Source: Thraustochytrium sp. TN22 (Eukaryota > Sar > Bigyra > Thraustochytrida > Thraustochytriidae). Taken from it: a stretch of 64,000 nucleotides of DNA. Numbering within the stretch: position 1 is the stretch's first letter; every line of letters starts with the position of its first letter. The DNA is taken from assembly GCA_013306675.1 (NCBI GenBank), contig JABLUY010000061.1, positions 1 to 64,000 of the forward strand, given 5' to 3'. Both the position numbers and the translations under genes were made by a program. The notes beneath the pieces were generated by a model. That model searched no databases, was not told the origin of the DNA, and saw nothing but the letters and a program-made list of their open reading frames with translations. Shown piece by piece: positions 19,249 to 28,300 of this stretch.

Positions 19249-19688
19249 GCTGCCAGCCCCGCCTCGGCCTGTGCCTTGGCCCCGGGCGCCGCCCCCGCCG
19301 GGCCCTCACGATTTGCCGCGCGCGCCGCGGGAGCTGCGCGCGCCCCGGCTGCCCGCCACCCACGCCACGGCCCGCGCTTGCATGGCGTGCATGTGCCCAG
19401 AGGCGAGGCGAGGCGAGGCGAGCAGACCTGGGACCAGGGCCGGCTGGCGCGGGCTGGCGCGGACTCGGGCCCGCGGGCCCGCGCAAGGCGGCGGCGGCGG
19501 CGCTCGCGGGCCGCGGCGGCCGGAGCAGCCTGAGCGCGTTGCGAGGGCGCGGTGCTGGAACACGCGGCGCGGCGCGGCCCCGGCAGGCGGCCCTGAAAGC
19601 AGGAGGGCATCCCGACGGCCGCGGCCTGGATGGCGGCGGCCTTCCTGGCGGCCTTCCAGAACCGCAAGAGGGACGCGGGGCGGGGGCG
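19249..19688. other. Divergent promoter region (2OG oxygenase / IDO)
   Basis: 440 bp of extremely GC-rich sequence shared by two divergent starts. It contains a short GGCGA repeat near 19401-19420. No TATA-like element was seen. The IDO frame is open back to 19539 but the extension is Gly/Arg-rich and non-homologous. Confidence 0.55.
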
Positions 19689-20831
19689 ATGGAGGCCAAG
19701 ACGCGCAGCGCGCTGGCGGCGCGATGGGACCTGGACGAGCGCGGCGGCTTCCTGCAGCTCGACACGCCGCGCAGGCTGAGCGGCGCCGCCTTCGCCGGCT
19801 GGGAGGCGCTGGCGGCGGACCTCCCCCGGCTGTGCGGGGGCAAGAGGGACGCCATGCTGGCGGCCGTGACGGCGCAGCGCGAGCACGCCGAGGCCGTGCA
19901 GGCCTACTTGGCGGATTGCCCGCTCCGCGACCTGCGTCGCGCGCACATTTTGTTCGGCTATGTGATGACGGTCTTCGTGCTCGGCACGAGCCCAGCGTGG
20001 GACGCCGCCGAGGACCGCGTGCCGCGTGAGCTGGCGGATCCGCTTTTGCTGGTGAACGAGCGCCTGGGCCTGCCCAGCGTGCTGAGCGCGAGTTCGCTTG
20101 ACATCTTCAACTGGGCGCTGCGCGACCCGGACGCGCCGGTGAGCCTGGACAACGTGGAGCAGAGCACGAGCATGTCGGGCGAGAGCGCGGAGCGCGCCTT
20201 CCACCTGACTTGCGTCATGCACGGGCAAATGGCGGACGCCGTCTTCGCGCTACTCGAATCTGACCAATACGTGCGCGATGGCGATGTGGAAAAGGTGCGC
20301 ACAACGCTGTCGCTTGTGCGCCGAGGCTTGCTGCGCTGCATCAAGGTCTTCAGGTACATGGTGGACCACCTGGAGCAGGCCTCCTTCGACCGCTACCGTC
20401 CGCTCATGTCGGGCTACGCCGCCAAGGGCGTCCTTTTTGACGCGTCCATGGGTGAGGTGCGCGTGCGGGCCAAGGGCGCCAGCGCCGGCCAGAGCGCCAT
20501 GTTCTACCTGCTAGACGCGGCGCTCGGCGTGCGGCACGCGGGCAGCATGGGCGAGTTCGCGCAGGAGATGCTCGCGTACCTCCCGCGGACGCACCGCGTT
20601 TGCGTGCTGGACTTTAGCGCCCGCATGAAGGCGTGCGGCGGCCTCGGCAGCGTGCCCGGCGTGGAGCGCGAGTTCAAGTCGGCCGTGCATGCGCTGGAGG
20701 CCTTTCGCGCTTTCCACAAGCAGGCCGCGATGCGCTTCCTGGCCGCCGTGACGGCAGGTACGGGCGGCTCGGACTTTCGCGTGATGCTGCAAGAGGCGCT
20801 GGACGAGACGGCGCGCGCGGCCGTGGCCTGA
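19689..20831 (+). CDS. Indoleamine 2,3-dioxygenase family haem protein
   Basis: A 380-residue protein from the ATG at 19689. The family pattern is clear: DLRRAHILFGYVMTVFV in the N-terminal half, DIFNWALRDPD mid-way, and YAAKGVLFDASMGEV leading into KGASAGQSAMFYLLDAALG, the SAGQS haem-pocket loop typical of IDO. H343 in FRAFHKQAAM lines up with the proximal haem ligand H346 of human IDO1. IDO opens the indole ring of tryptophan to N-formylkynurenine, feeding kynurenine and NAD synthesis; it is cytosolic. The length is close to the 400-residue norm. Residues tuning substrate choice were not resolved, so a myoglobin-like or low-efficiency IDO cannot be excluded. It converges with syntaxin. Confidence 0.88.
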   Translation: MEAKTRSALAARWDLDERGGFLQLDTPRRLSGAAFAGWEALAADLPRLCGGKRDAMLAAVTAQREHAEAVQAYLADCPLRDLRRAHILFGYVMTVFVLGTSPAWDAAEDRVPRELADPLLLVNERLGLPSVLSASSLDIFNWALRDPDAPVSLDNVEQSTSMSGESAERAFHLTCVMHGQMADAVFALLESDQYVRDGDVEKVRTTLSLVRRGLLRCIKVFRYMVDHLEQASFDRYRPLMSGYAAKGVLFDASMGEVRVRAKGASAGQSAMFYLLDAALGVRHAGSMGEFAQEMLAYLPRTHRVCVLDFSARMKACGGLGSVPGVEREFKSAVHALEAFRAFHKQAAMRFLAAVTAGTGGSDFRVMLQEALDETARAAVA

Positions 20832-21049
20832 AGCGGGCTCAGGGCTGAGGAGAGTCTCAAAGATGCTGCCAAAGCTCAGGTGCACTTAGAAATTGCCGCA
20901 GCTTCTTCCGTGGCTCGCTGATCACCGCTCACTTGCTATTTCTTCAAACTTAGGCTAGATTATTTGATTTGGTGTCTTTTGTTATCGCGTCACGGGGTCT
21001 CTGCTACAAGGTGCATCCGAGCTCTCGAGCGTTGCAGCGCTGGCACTGC

Positions 21050-21922
21050 TTAGCTCGTCCACTTGATGATGAGGATGATGGTGAAGATGATGATGAGGAC
21101 GACGAGAATGGCGATGCACTTGATGGGGCGTGTGCTCTTGGAGTACTTCTCGGCCTTTTCGAGCTCACCGACGGCCTTGTTGGTTTGCATGACGACGTTT
21201 TCCATGTTGTAGTCGATGCGGTCCAAGACCGTACCTTGGTCAATGACAAGGACAGCGAGTTCCTTGAAGATGGCTGCAAGCTCGTTGATGGAGGTGGCGA
21301 TCTTTTGGATCTCCTGATCACGCTCCTCAACGTTGGTCTCTGCGAGCTCGAGCAGAACGGCCTGCTCGTCCGTGAAGCCGTCGACCTCGACGCGCGGCTG
21401 CTCCGGGTCGGCGCCGAGCAGGTCGTCGAGGTCGCCGCCGCCCTTTTGCGACTTGAGGCGCGTCATATACTCCTTCTGCGACTTGCGGAAAGACATGGAG
21501 AGCGCCTGCAGCTGCTGCGCGAGCTGGCGCTGAATGTTCTTGCGCACGAGCTCATCCCCGGAGCCGTTCGCGGTCTTGGTGGCTATGCGCTTCATGAGCT
21601 TTTGCTCCGCGTCGCGGAACTTATCCGTGATCTGCTTGGTGAGGTCGTCGATCTCGCGGTCCCGCATGCCCTCGTTCTCGTCGAAGCGCACCATGAGCCG
21701 CTTGCGGTGCGCCTCATGCAGCCTCGCGATGCGCTGCTCAATCTGGCGGATCGTCTCATTCACCTCCTCCACGCTGTCCACCCAGTGCGGCGGCAGCGTG
21801 TTCATGCGCTCGGTCGTGGCGTCGCCCAGGCTCGACGCCCCGCCAAACCCGCGCGGCCGCCGCCGCTCATTGAAGTCCTCGCGCAGCTGCTTGAACTTGC
21901 GCGTCAGGTTGCGCGTCGCCAT
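21050..21922 (-). CDS. Qa-SNARE of the syntaxin-16/Tlg2 type
   Basis: A 290-residue tail-anchored SNARE. An N-terminal basic helix (MATRNLTRKFKQLREDF) resembles the SM-protein (Vps45)-binding peptide of Tlg2. A predicted helical Habc region covers about 45-150. The SNARE motif runs from about 200 to 255: RDQEIQKIATSINELAAIFK then LAVLVIDQGTVLDRIDYNME, with the zero-layer glutamine in IDQGT. IDQGTVLDRIDYN is nearly diagnostic for syntaxin-16. A hydrophobic anchor (IAILVVLIIIFTIILII) ends the protein. Syntaxin-16 drives fusion of endosome-derived vesicles at the trans-Golgi network. The gene has no introns and is divergent from AP-2 sigma, another trafficking gene. Confidence 0.93.
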   Translation of the reverse strand: MATRNLTRKFKQLREDFNERRRPRGFGGASSLGDATTERMNTLPPHWVDSVEEVNETIRQIEQRIARLHEAHRKRLMVRFDENEGMRDREIDDLTKQITDKFRDAEQKLMKRIATKTANGSGDELVRKNIQRQLAQQLQALSMSFRKSQKEYMTRLKSQKGGGDLDDLLGADPEQPRVEVDGFTDEQAVLLELAETNVEERDQEIQKIATSINELAAIFKELAVLVIDQGTVLDRIDYNMENVVMQTNKAVGELEKAEKYSKSTRPIKCIAILVVLIIIFTIILIIKWTS

Positions 21923-22376
21923 GCTGCCCGCGCTGCCGCCGCCGCCCGCCGCCGCCCGCCGCCGCCGCCCGTGCCTCCCCGCCCGCGCCGCCCGCGCCCG
22001 CCGCGCGGAACTTCGTCTCCTTCAGGCCGGGCTGCTTCTGCCTGCGCCAAGCTGCGCCGTGGATGCGCGCTCCGACTCCAAGTCCTCCTCGGCCTCACGC
22101 CGCCGCGCGCGCAAGTCGGCTATCCGCGGCGGCCGCCCTTGCGCCGCCGATGCCGCACTTGCGCCGCGCCCTTGCCCATGCAGCCAGGCCGGCAGCCAAG
22201 CCAGGCAGAGAAGAGCGGCGGCCAACGTCGAATCGGCGCTCTCTCGACTCGGAGCCTGATCAATTCAAATTCCAAACCCGAGCCGCGGGCCGCGCGGCGC
22301 CTGCGACTGGCGGCTGGCCGGCTGGCTGGGCGCGCGCGCGCGAGGGAGAGAGAGAGAGAGAGAGAGGGAAGGCGCG
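21923..22376. other. Divergent promoter region (syntaxin / AP-2 sigma)
   Basis: 454 bp between two trafficking genes. A CCG-rich stretch flanks the syntaxin start and a GA repeat (22343-22367) sits 10 bp before the AP-2 sigma ATG. No other motif stands out. Confidence 0.6.
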
Positions 22377-23042
22377 ATGGTGAGTCGCTGGCGCGAGCCG
22401 CGAGGCACGGGCGAGGAGAGGGCTGACGGCGAGGCGCGACGGGACAAGATCAACTTCGTGCTCGTGCAGAACAAACAGGGCCGCACGCGGCTGTCCAAGT
22501 GGTACACGCCGGCGCCGGACGCGACCAAGCACGCGGTGGAGAAGGATGTCTTCCGTGTCGTGGCGACGCGCGATGACAAGTTTACCAACTTCGTTGAGGT
22601 AGGTGGTTCGCGCGAGGGATGTGCTGGGTGATGATGGACCACGCGCGGATCTTGTTCACGAAGAAGGTCATCGTGGTCGCGTCCATCCTCGATGAGTTCT
22701 CGAGAGGGCCAAGCCGCTGCAGGACGGGCTAACGAGGCAAAGCGCGCACAGTTCAATCTTGGCAAGCACACGCGGAGGCTCATCTACAGGCGGTACGCGG
22801 CGCTGTACTTTGTGTTTTGCGTGGATGCGACGGACAACGAGCTGGACGCCTTCGAGTCGATCCACATCTTCGTGCAGGCACTCGACGGCTACTTCAAGTC
22901 CGTGTGCGAGCTCGACCTCATTCACCACTTTAGCAAGGTGTATGCGGTGCTGGACGAGTTCATCCTCGGCGGCCACATCCAGGAGACCAACGTGAAGAAG
23001 ATTCTGCACAAAGTGCGGTCGGATGACAAGTTGGTGGATTAG
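22377..23042 (+). CDS. AP2S1: AP-2 complex sigma subunit (three exons)
   Basis: Exon 1 is only the ATG (22377-22379). Intron 1 (22380-22448) starts GTGAGT, has CTGAC and ends ACAAG; it is 69 nt with no in-frame stop, so it mimics a 23-residue extension. Exon 2 (22449-22598) gives INFVLVQNKQGRTRLSKWY through RDDKFTNFVE. Intron 2 (22599-22766) starts GTAGGT and has CTAAC. Exon 3 (22767-23042) gives LIYRRYAALYF, VCELDLIHHFSKVY and LDEFILGGHIQET. The spliced product has 143 residues against 142 in human AP2S1 and aligns from residue 1. An upstream acceptor at 22751 would add five residues. Sigma is the small core subunit of the clathrin adaptor at the plasma membrane and binds dileucine cargo. 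FTNFVE and the KVY motif favour AP-2 over AP-1. Confidence 0.93.
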
Positions 23043-23087
23043 ACATGTAAACTCGTATGGAAAATGGAGAAAGACATGTAAACTCGT
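23041..23087. repeat. Two 16-bp direct repeats at the AP-2 sigma 3' end
   Basis: AGACATGTAAACTCGT occurs at 23041-23056 and again at 23072-23087, the first overlapping the stop codon. A second pair, 22 bp with period 22, lies at 23204-23247 just before the DP stop codon. Together they fill much of the 204-bp convergent gap. Confidence 0.85.
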
Positions 23088-23246
23088 CCGGAAAGCGTCC
23101 AACGTACCGTTTCCTGCGAGAACAATCCGTCGCGATTGCGACAGAGATGGGGCCGCGGCGATGCGACGAGGGATCCAGCCCTTGGGGGCCCATGTTACAG
23201 CCGCACTTGTGTCGTCCTCCTTCTTCACTTGTGTCGTCCTCCTTCT

Positions 23247-24161
23247 TCAGGCACTAAACTCGGTCCATTCCTCGTTGCGGGGCAGAAAGGGATGGAGCGC
23301 CGCCGGGAAGAGCTTGCGCAGCTTCGCAGGGTCTGCCTCGTGCAGACGGAGACGCTTAAGGACCTCGGTGTCGTCGCAGATCTTAAAGGGCTCATTCATG
23401 TTGAGCACAACATCGGTACGCGACTCGGCGATCTCGCACTCGATGACGGCGTCCTTGTCGGTACTGACGACGACAAAGGGGAGCGGGATGCGCTGCGCCG
23501 GGTCGATCGTCTCAGTGCGCTGCTCGTTCTGGTCAGCCAGGTTGCGCAGCGCGGAGGTCTGCATCATGAGCTCGCGCAGCTGCGCGCGCTTGTCAGCGAT
23601 ACGCTTCATAAGGTCGCTGCGCTCCTTGTCCAGAATGACAAAGTCATGTTCCGTAGACTTGGAGGCGGTGGTCCACGTGAGCACGTCGCCCTCCTTCTCC
23701 ACGAGGCCCATGGCGATGAGCACGTTCACAACGTCGTAGATGCGGCGCCGCATGACCTTGGCATCCTCGGGCGGCAGCGCCGGCTCCACGCCCGGCAGCG
23801 CCTGCTTCGTGCGCACCGCCTCGATCATGGCCGTCCCGAGCTCCTGGTAGCTTATTGACTTCTTATCGCGGATGGCACGCAGGACCTGCGCTGCGGATAC
23901 GCGCTGCTGAGCCGACGGCGCGCTCGCGATCTCGCCCTCGTGCGCGCCCTCGCCAGCGCGCCGCCGCTTGCGCAACAGCTCGGCGTTCTTGCTCGACGAG
24001 CCCACAAGCGTCGCCATGCGCTCCTCCCCCGCCTCAGTCCCCTTGAGCGCCGTCAGCTTGCCGTCCTTGAGAACACCCAGCTCCTTTGCCAGCTCGTCCA
24101 GCCCGTGCTCCTTGAGCTCGCGCACGAGCGCCTCTTGCACGAGCTCGTCCTTGCCCGCCAT
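23247..24161 (-). CDS. DP-type transcription factor (E2F dimerisation partner)
   Basis: About 304 residues from the ATG at 24161. The winged-helix DNA-binding domain (about 85-165) ends with the hallmark RRRIYDVVNVLIAMGLVEKE, matching [20 protein letters not shown] of animal DP1. The dimerisation region follows: a coiled coil (RIADKRAQLRELMMQTSALR), then IPLPFVVVSTDKDAVIECEI and the DDTEVLKRL segment, all co-linear with TFDP1. DP proteins pair with E2F to control G1/S genes; no E2F gene is in this window. The domain order argues for DP rather than E2F or atypical E2F. The frame stays open upstream to about 24695, and an ATG near 24348 would add a basic, low-complexity leader. Confidence 0.88.
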   Translation of the reverse strand: MAGKDELVQEALVRELKEHGLDELAKELGVLKDGKLTALKGTEAGEERMATLVGSSSKNAELLRKRRRAGEGAHEGEIASAPSAQQRVSAAQVLRAIRDKKSISYQELGTAMIEAVRTKQALPGVEPALPPEDAKVMRRRIYDVVNVLIAMGLVEKEGDVLTWTTASKSTEHDFVILDKERSDLMKRIADKRAQLRELMMQTSALRNLADQNEQRTETIDPAQRIPLPFVVVSTDKDAVIECEIAESRTDVVLNMNEPFKICDDTEVLKRLRLHEADPAKLRKLFPAALHPFLPRNEEWTEFSA

Positions 24162-24566
24162 CTTCGTGGCCGCCGCTGCGCCTTGCGTTTGCGCCGGTCG
24201 GGCCAGTCGCGCGCCTGACCACCACGCCGCCGCGCGCCGCCGCCGCCGCCGCCGCCCCGCGCCGCCGCCGCCGCCGCCGTTGCGCGCGCCTCTTCGGGCC
24301 GAGCGCACGCAGGCCGCCGCTCGTTCAAAGGTTTTGGATGAACGTGCCATGCCCGACGGCGGCGGCACTGTGTGAAGAAGCAGGCAAAGCAAAAACCGCC
24401 TGGGCTCGCTGCTGCACCGCGCTGCGCCGCGCTGCGCTGCGCGGGGTGGCGCGGACGTGCGTGTGGGCGGCGAAGAGCAACGGACGGCGCAAGCCCGCTG
24501 CTTGCTTGCTTGGCTTTTTGCTAGCTTGCTTACTTTGACGAGCAGGGGGGCATCCGTGCCAGGAGG
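24162..24566. other. Divergent promoter region (DP factor / small orphan)
   Basis: 405 bp. It holds a (GCC)n stretch near 24235-24280 and a GCTTG-rich segment near 24500-24535. No independent gene is supported. Confidence 0.55.
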
Positions 24567-25150
24567 ATGTTCAACGTCTACGCATATCGCGAGACGCCCT
24601 CGGCGCGACGCGAGGTAGGTTGCCTGGAAAGAAAGGCCTTGCTTGGTCGCACGCGAGGGGCTCGTTCGTTCGCGAAGAGGAGAAGGAATGCGCATAACAC
24701 GACTAACGAAGGCATTCGTGAAACCCCTCTCCTGTTGTGCAGCGGGAGCGAAAACAGGCTGCGCACAAGCGCAGGCTGCTCGAGATCAAACGCGGCAAGG
24801 CACTGAGAACGTTGGTCGCGACGGACCGCGTGCCGACGGGCGATAATGTGCGTGAGCGCGCGGCCGTTGTGCGGCGACAAGAGGTCCCGGACGCTGCAAC
24901 CGACAAGGAGAACCTCGCGACTACAAACGAGGTCGCGCGGCCGCGAAAGCCGTCGTGCAACTCGTCTTCGCTAATGCCCGTGTGGACACCCTCACAAAAT
25001 CGCCTCCCAGCTCGTCGTGGTGCCGCCCTGGCGATGCCCGCGTGCGCCCCAGTGCCGCCGTCTCTTGCCACAGGCCCTCGAGATTTGGAAGAGAATGAGG
25101 ACGTCGAATGGGACTCGGGCTCGATTTCCGGTTCTATCCTCTGCCGCTAA
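24567..25150 (+). CDS. Small orphan protein with one intron
   Basis: Exon 1 (24567-24614) encodes MFNVYAYRETPSARRE. The intron (24615-24742) starts GTAGGT, contains CTAAC near 24700 and ends with a pyrimidine run and TTGTGCAG. Exon 2 (24743-25150) continues in phase with RERKQAAHKRRLLEIKRGKA, then a Pro/Ser/Thr-rich middle and an acidic tail (EENEDVEWDSG). The product has about 151 residues. The junction restores one basic, helical stretch (ARRE-RERKQAAHKRRLLEIK), which supports the splice. I do not recognise the family. The basic helix followed by a disordered region would fit a small nuclear or cytoskeleton-associated protein, but that is a guess. Confidence 0.62.
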
Positions 25151-25343
25151 AACGCTGCAGAGCTGCGGCACGGATGACGCCTGTGTACATTGTGCTTTTT
25201 GTTAGAAACAGCAAAAGGAAGCTTTTGCACAAAATGCTACACATCTTTGAATCGCAAGTCGAGCGTCTGCGTCTTTGGTAACGAGGCAAGTTGAACACGT
25301 CTGCGTCTCCGCGTCTCTGCCTGTTGGTCTCCTGCACAACGAA

Positions 25344-28300
25344 TTACTCTGCCGTGCGCTCGAACTGCGTGAGGGTGCGCACAATGACCTGGTCGGCTTC
25401 GAGGACGTCTTGGTTGAGCTGCTCGAGCTGCGGCTCGATCTCAGAGTCGAAGACGGTGGTGAGTGTCTCGACGAGGTCCTCGAAAGACACCGCATCGTTG
25501 CCGGAAACATCGGCCTCGAAGACCATCTCGTGGGCCTCCTCCCAGGAGCACGGGATGTTGAGGTCGGCCATGAGCTGCATAATGTCCTCGGCAAAGATGA
25601 GCTCGTCGGTGCCATTGCTGGCGGTAAGGTGCTGGAAGTCCAGCGCGACCTGTTCGTGGAGCTGCTCGGAGTGGATGTGCCAGGACATCATGCTGCAAAG
25701 GCTGGCGAAGTGAAGTGCGCGAAATGGCTTCTTCCCGGGCTCGACGGAGGGCAGCGTGAAGTCAGACCACTCGGCGAACATCTTCTCGAGGCGGATCGGG
25801 TCCTCCGTGTGGCTGATGTCGTCGAGGAATTGCTTGAGCCCTTGCACGGTGAGGACAAGTTCCGGAAGGACCGGGATCTCGTCTGGCAGCTTGGCGCGCT
25901 CCTCGTCGCTGAGGCGATGCGCGTGGCGCTTGAAGAAGAGCGCGAAGCCGTGGACCTGGTCATTCGACAGCGGCTCGAGGCTGAGGTCGCGCACGACGAG
26001 CAGGAAGCTCTCCTCGGTGATGACCTGCGCGCCCTCGCAGTGCTTGTGGAGAATGGCTTCGAGCTCGGCGTCACTGGGGAAGTGGCCCATGTCCATGAGC
26101 GTCTGGCGCAGGCGCGAGCGCGGGAGCGCGGCCTGGAAGAGGCTCGCAAGGCTGGACTGCGCCGCGTCACCGCCGCCATAGGGCGCCATGCTCGAGCCGT
26201 CCGAGCCTTGCTCCATCTGGAAGGAGAGGGGCCCAGCGCGCATCTGGCCAGCGTTGCCACCGCTGCCCGTGCGATGGTTATCGCCGCCGCCGCTGCCGCC
26301 ATTGGCAGGGTCCGTCTGCGAGACTGGGCGCTTGCCGCGCGCGTGGAAACGGTTCATGGCGGCGCGCTTGAAGCAGGCGACGGCGTCCATCTCCTGCACG
26401 CGGGAGAGATGGACGTTGGCGCGCACAGCGTCCGGGTCGACGCTGTCGAGCGGCTCTGGGCACGAGGGCACGTGGAGGAAGTTGCCGTGGCGCAGGTCGG
26501 GGCGGAAGCTGAGGGTAGGCATCCACGGCATGCTGGACGTCCGCGAGTGCGAGCGGTGCAGGCGATCCGAGTTGCGGCGGCCAGATGAGGTGTCCTTGAC
26601 AGCAGCGGCCAGGGCGGCGTCCTGGTCTGTGCTGGAGGTCGCGCCGACGGTGGGCTCGGCGCTATTGGGCTCAGGGCTTGCCGAGGACGGCGGCGAGGCA
26701 GAAATGGCGCCGGCATCGCCCGCCTCGGCGTTGATGCGGCGCACCATCTCGCTAAGGTCGTAGTCTTGCGCGGCCGGCGCACCATGCGAGCGCGGCGGGG
26801 GGGAGAGTGTGGGCGTTGCTGTCGCCAGGGTTGTGGCTGTGGCTTTGGCTGTGGCTGTTGCCGCGGACGCCGTGGCGGAGGCGGCGTGCGTGCTGTTCGC
26901 GCTTCTCCTTCTTGAGCGCGGCTTGCGCCTCGTGCATGATGGCGCGGCCGACCTTGCGCGAGGTGGAACGCAAGTGCGGCTGCTGGTTGTCGCCAAAGCC
27001 GCCCTGCGCGCCAGTGGCGGCGGCGGCGGGCGACCGGAGCGGGCCGGGGTGCTCGGGGTCCTCCGCGTCGCCGTTCTTGTCATGGTAGAGACTGCTGGAG
27101 AGCGCGGGTGCCACGGGCTGATGAATGCTTGCGTTGGCGCCGCCGCTGGTGCTTGGCGTGCCGGTAAAGGAGCCGTCCTCGCTGAGCGCGCGCATGGAGC
27201 CGTCCTGCGGGAGCTCGAGTACCTGAACCTGGTCGAGCTTGAAGCCCGGCGTGTAGCCAGAGTGGTGGTGCGAGGCGTAAAAGCTGGAGCTGCGCGAGGT
27301 GGTGGCGCTGCGCGTGAGCGCGTGCAGCGAAGGCATGAGGTGGTGCGAGGTGGAATGGCGCACCGAGGAGAGGCGCGAGGGCGCGCCGGTGTGCGCGGTG
27401 GCCTGCACGGACTGCTCTTCGACGGCCGCAGAGCGATCGAAGAGCGCCCAATGGTCGACGACGTCGAGCTCGCGCGCCAGGCGGTTGCGCGCACGCGCCG
27501 TGAGGCGCAGCACGTTGCGGTGGATCTCAAAGGCGACCTCGGGCTGCTGCACCTCGAGGTGCTTGAGGCTCTCACGCGAGATGGCCAGCAGCGTGCAGTC
27601 CTCGTCGGCCACCACAGTGTGCGAGACCGGGTACTCCACGAAGAGCGCGTCCTCGTTGATGAAGGCCCCGCGACGGTGGCTCTGCAGGCGCATCATGGTG
27701 TCGTCGTTGCGAACCATGTACGAGGTGAGCCGGCCGTGTTGGAGCAAAAACAGGTGCGGGTTGATCTGGCCTGCGGTGATGAGGCGCACGCCGCGCGGCA
27801 CGCGGATGGTCTGTACGTACTTCCAGACGGAGTCGCCGAGGTGGCCGCCGAGGACGTGCTCAAAGGGCTCGTGCTGAGCCTTGAGGCGCGCGAGCTCGTG
27901 CAGGCGCCGGAAGGCCTCGGAAAAGACAAGCCAGCGCTGGCGGATGAGACTTGCGCGCTCCAGCAGGCGCTCCTCGACCCACTCCATGGCGAGGTCGAGC
28001 GTGGGAAAAGCGCGGCGCAGCTCCGTGTTGAACTCGTAGTTGGGGTAGTAAAAGTCAACCGTGGTGAGGTTGGGTAAGACGGCGCCGTTGTGCGCGCCCG
28101 AGGCTTCCGACTCGGCGCGCGAACGAACTGCGCTCTCCTCGTCGTCCACGAAGTCCTTGGCGCGAGGCGCGCGTCCTACCGGGCTGGCCATGGGCGACGG
28201 CGGCACCGAGGAGGAGGTGGTGTAGGACATGTGGGGGGAGGCCGGGTTCTCTTCGCCGCTGCCGGTGGCACTGCCGGCGCCCATGGCGGACCTCGAGGTG

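Noticed and set aside
17623-19533. Plus-strand frame of 636 codons opposite the 2OG oxygenase
   Set aside because: Antisense of the acidic repeat gives an artificial Leu/Val run; no family signal.
20969-22426. Plus-strand frame of 485 codons opposite syntaxin
   Set aside because: Antisense shadow of a certain SNARE gene.
22752-22766. Upstream splice acceptor (ACAG at 22748-22751) for AP-2 sigma exon 3
   Set aside because: In phase, but would insert five residues into a family of nearly fixed length; kept as an alternative only.
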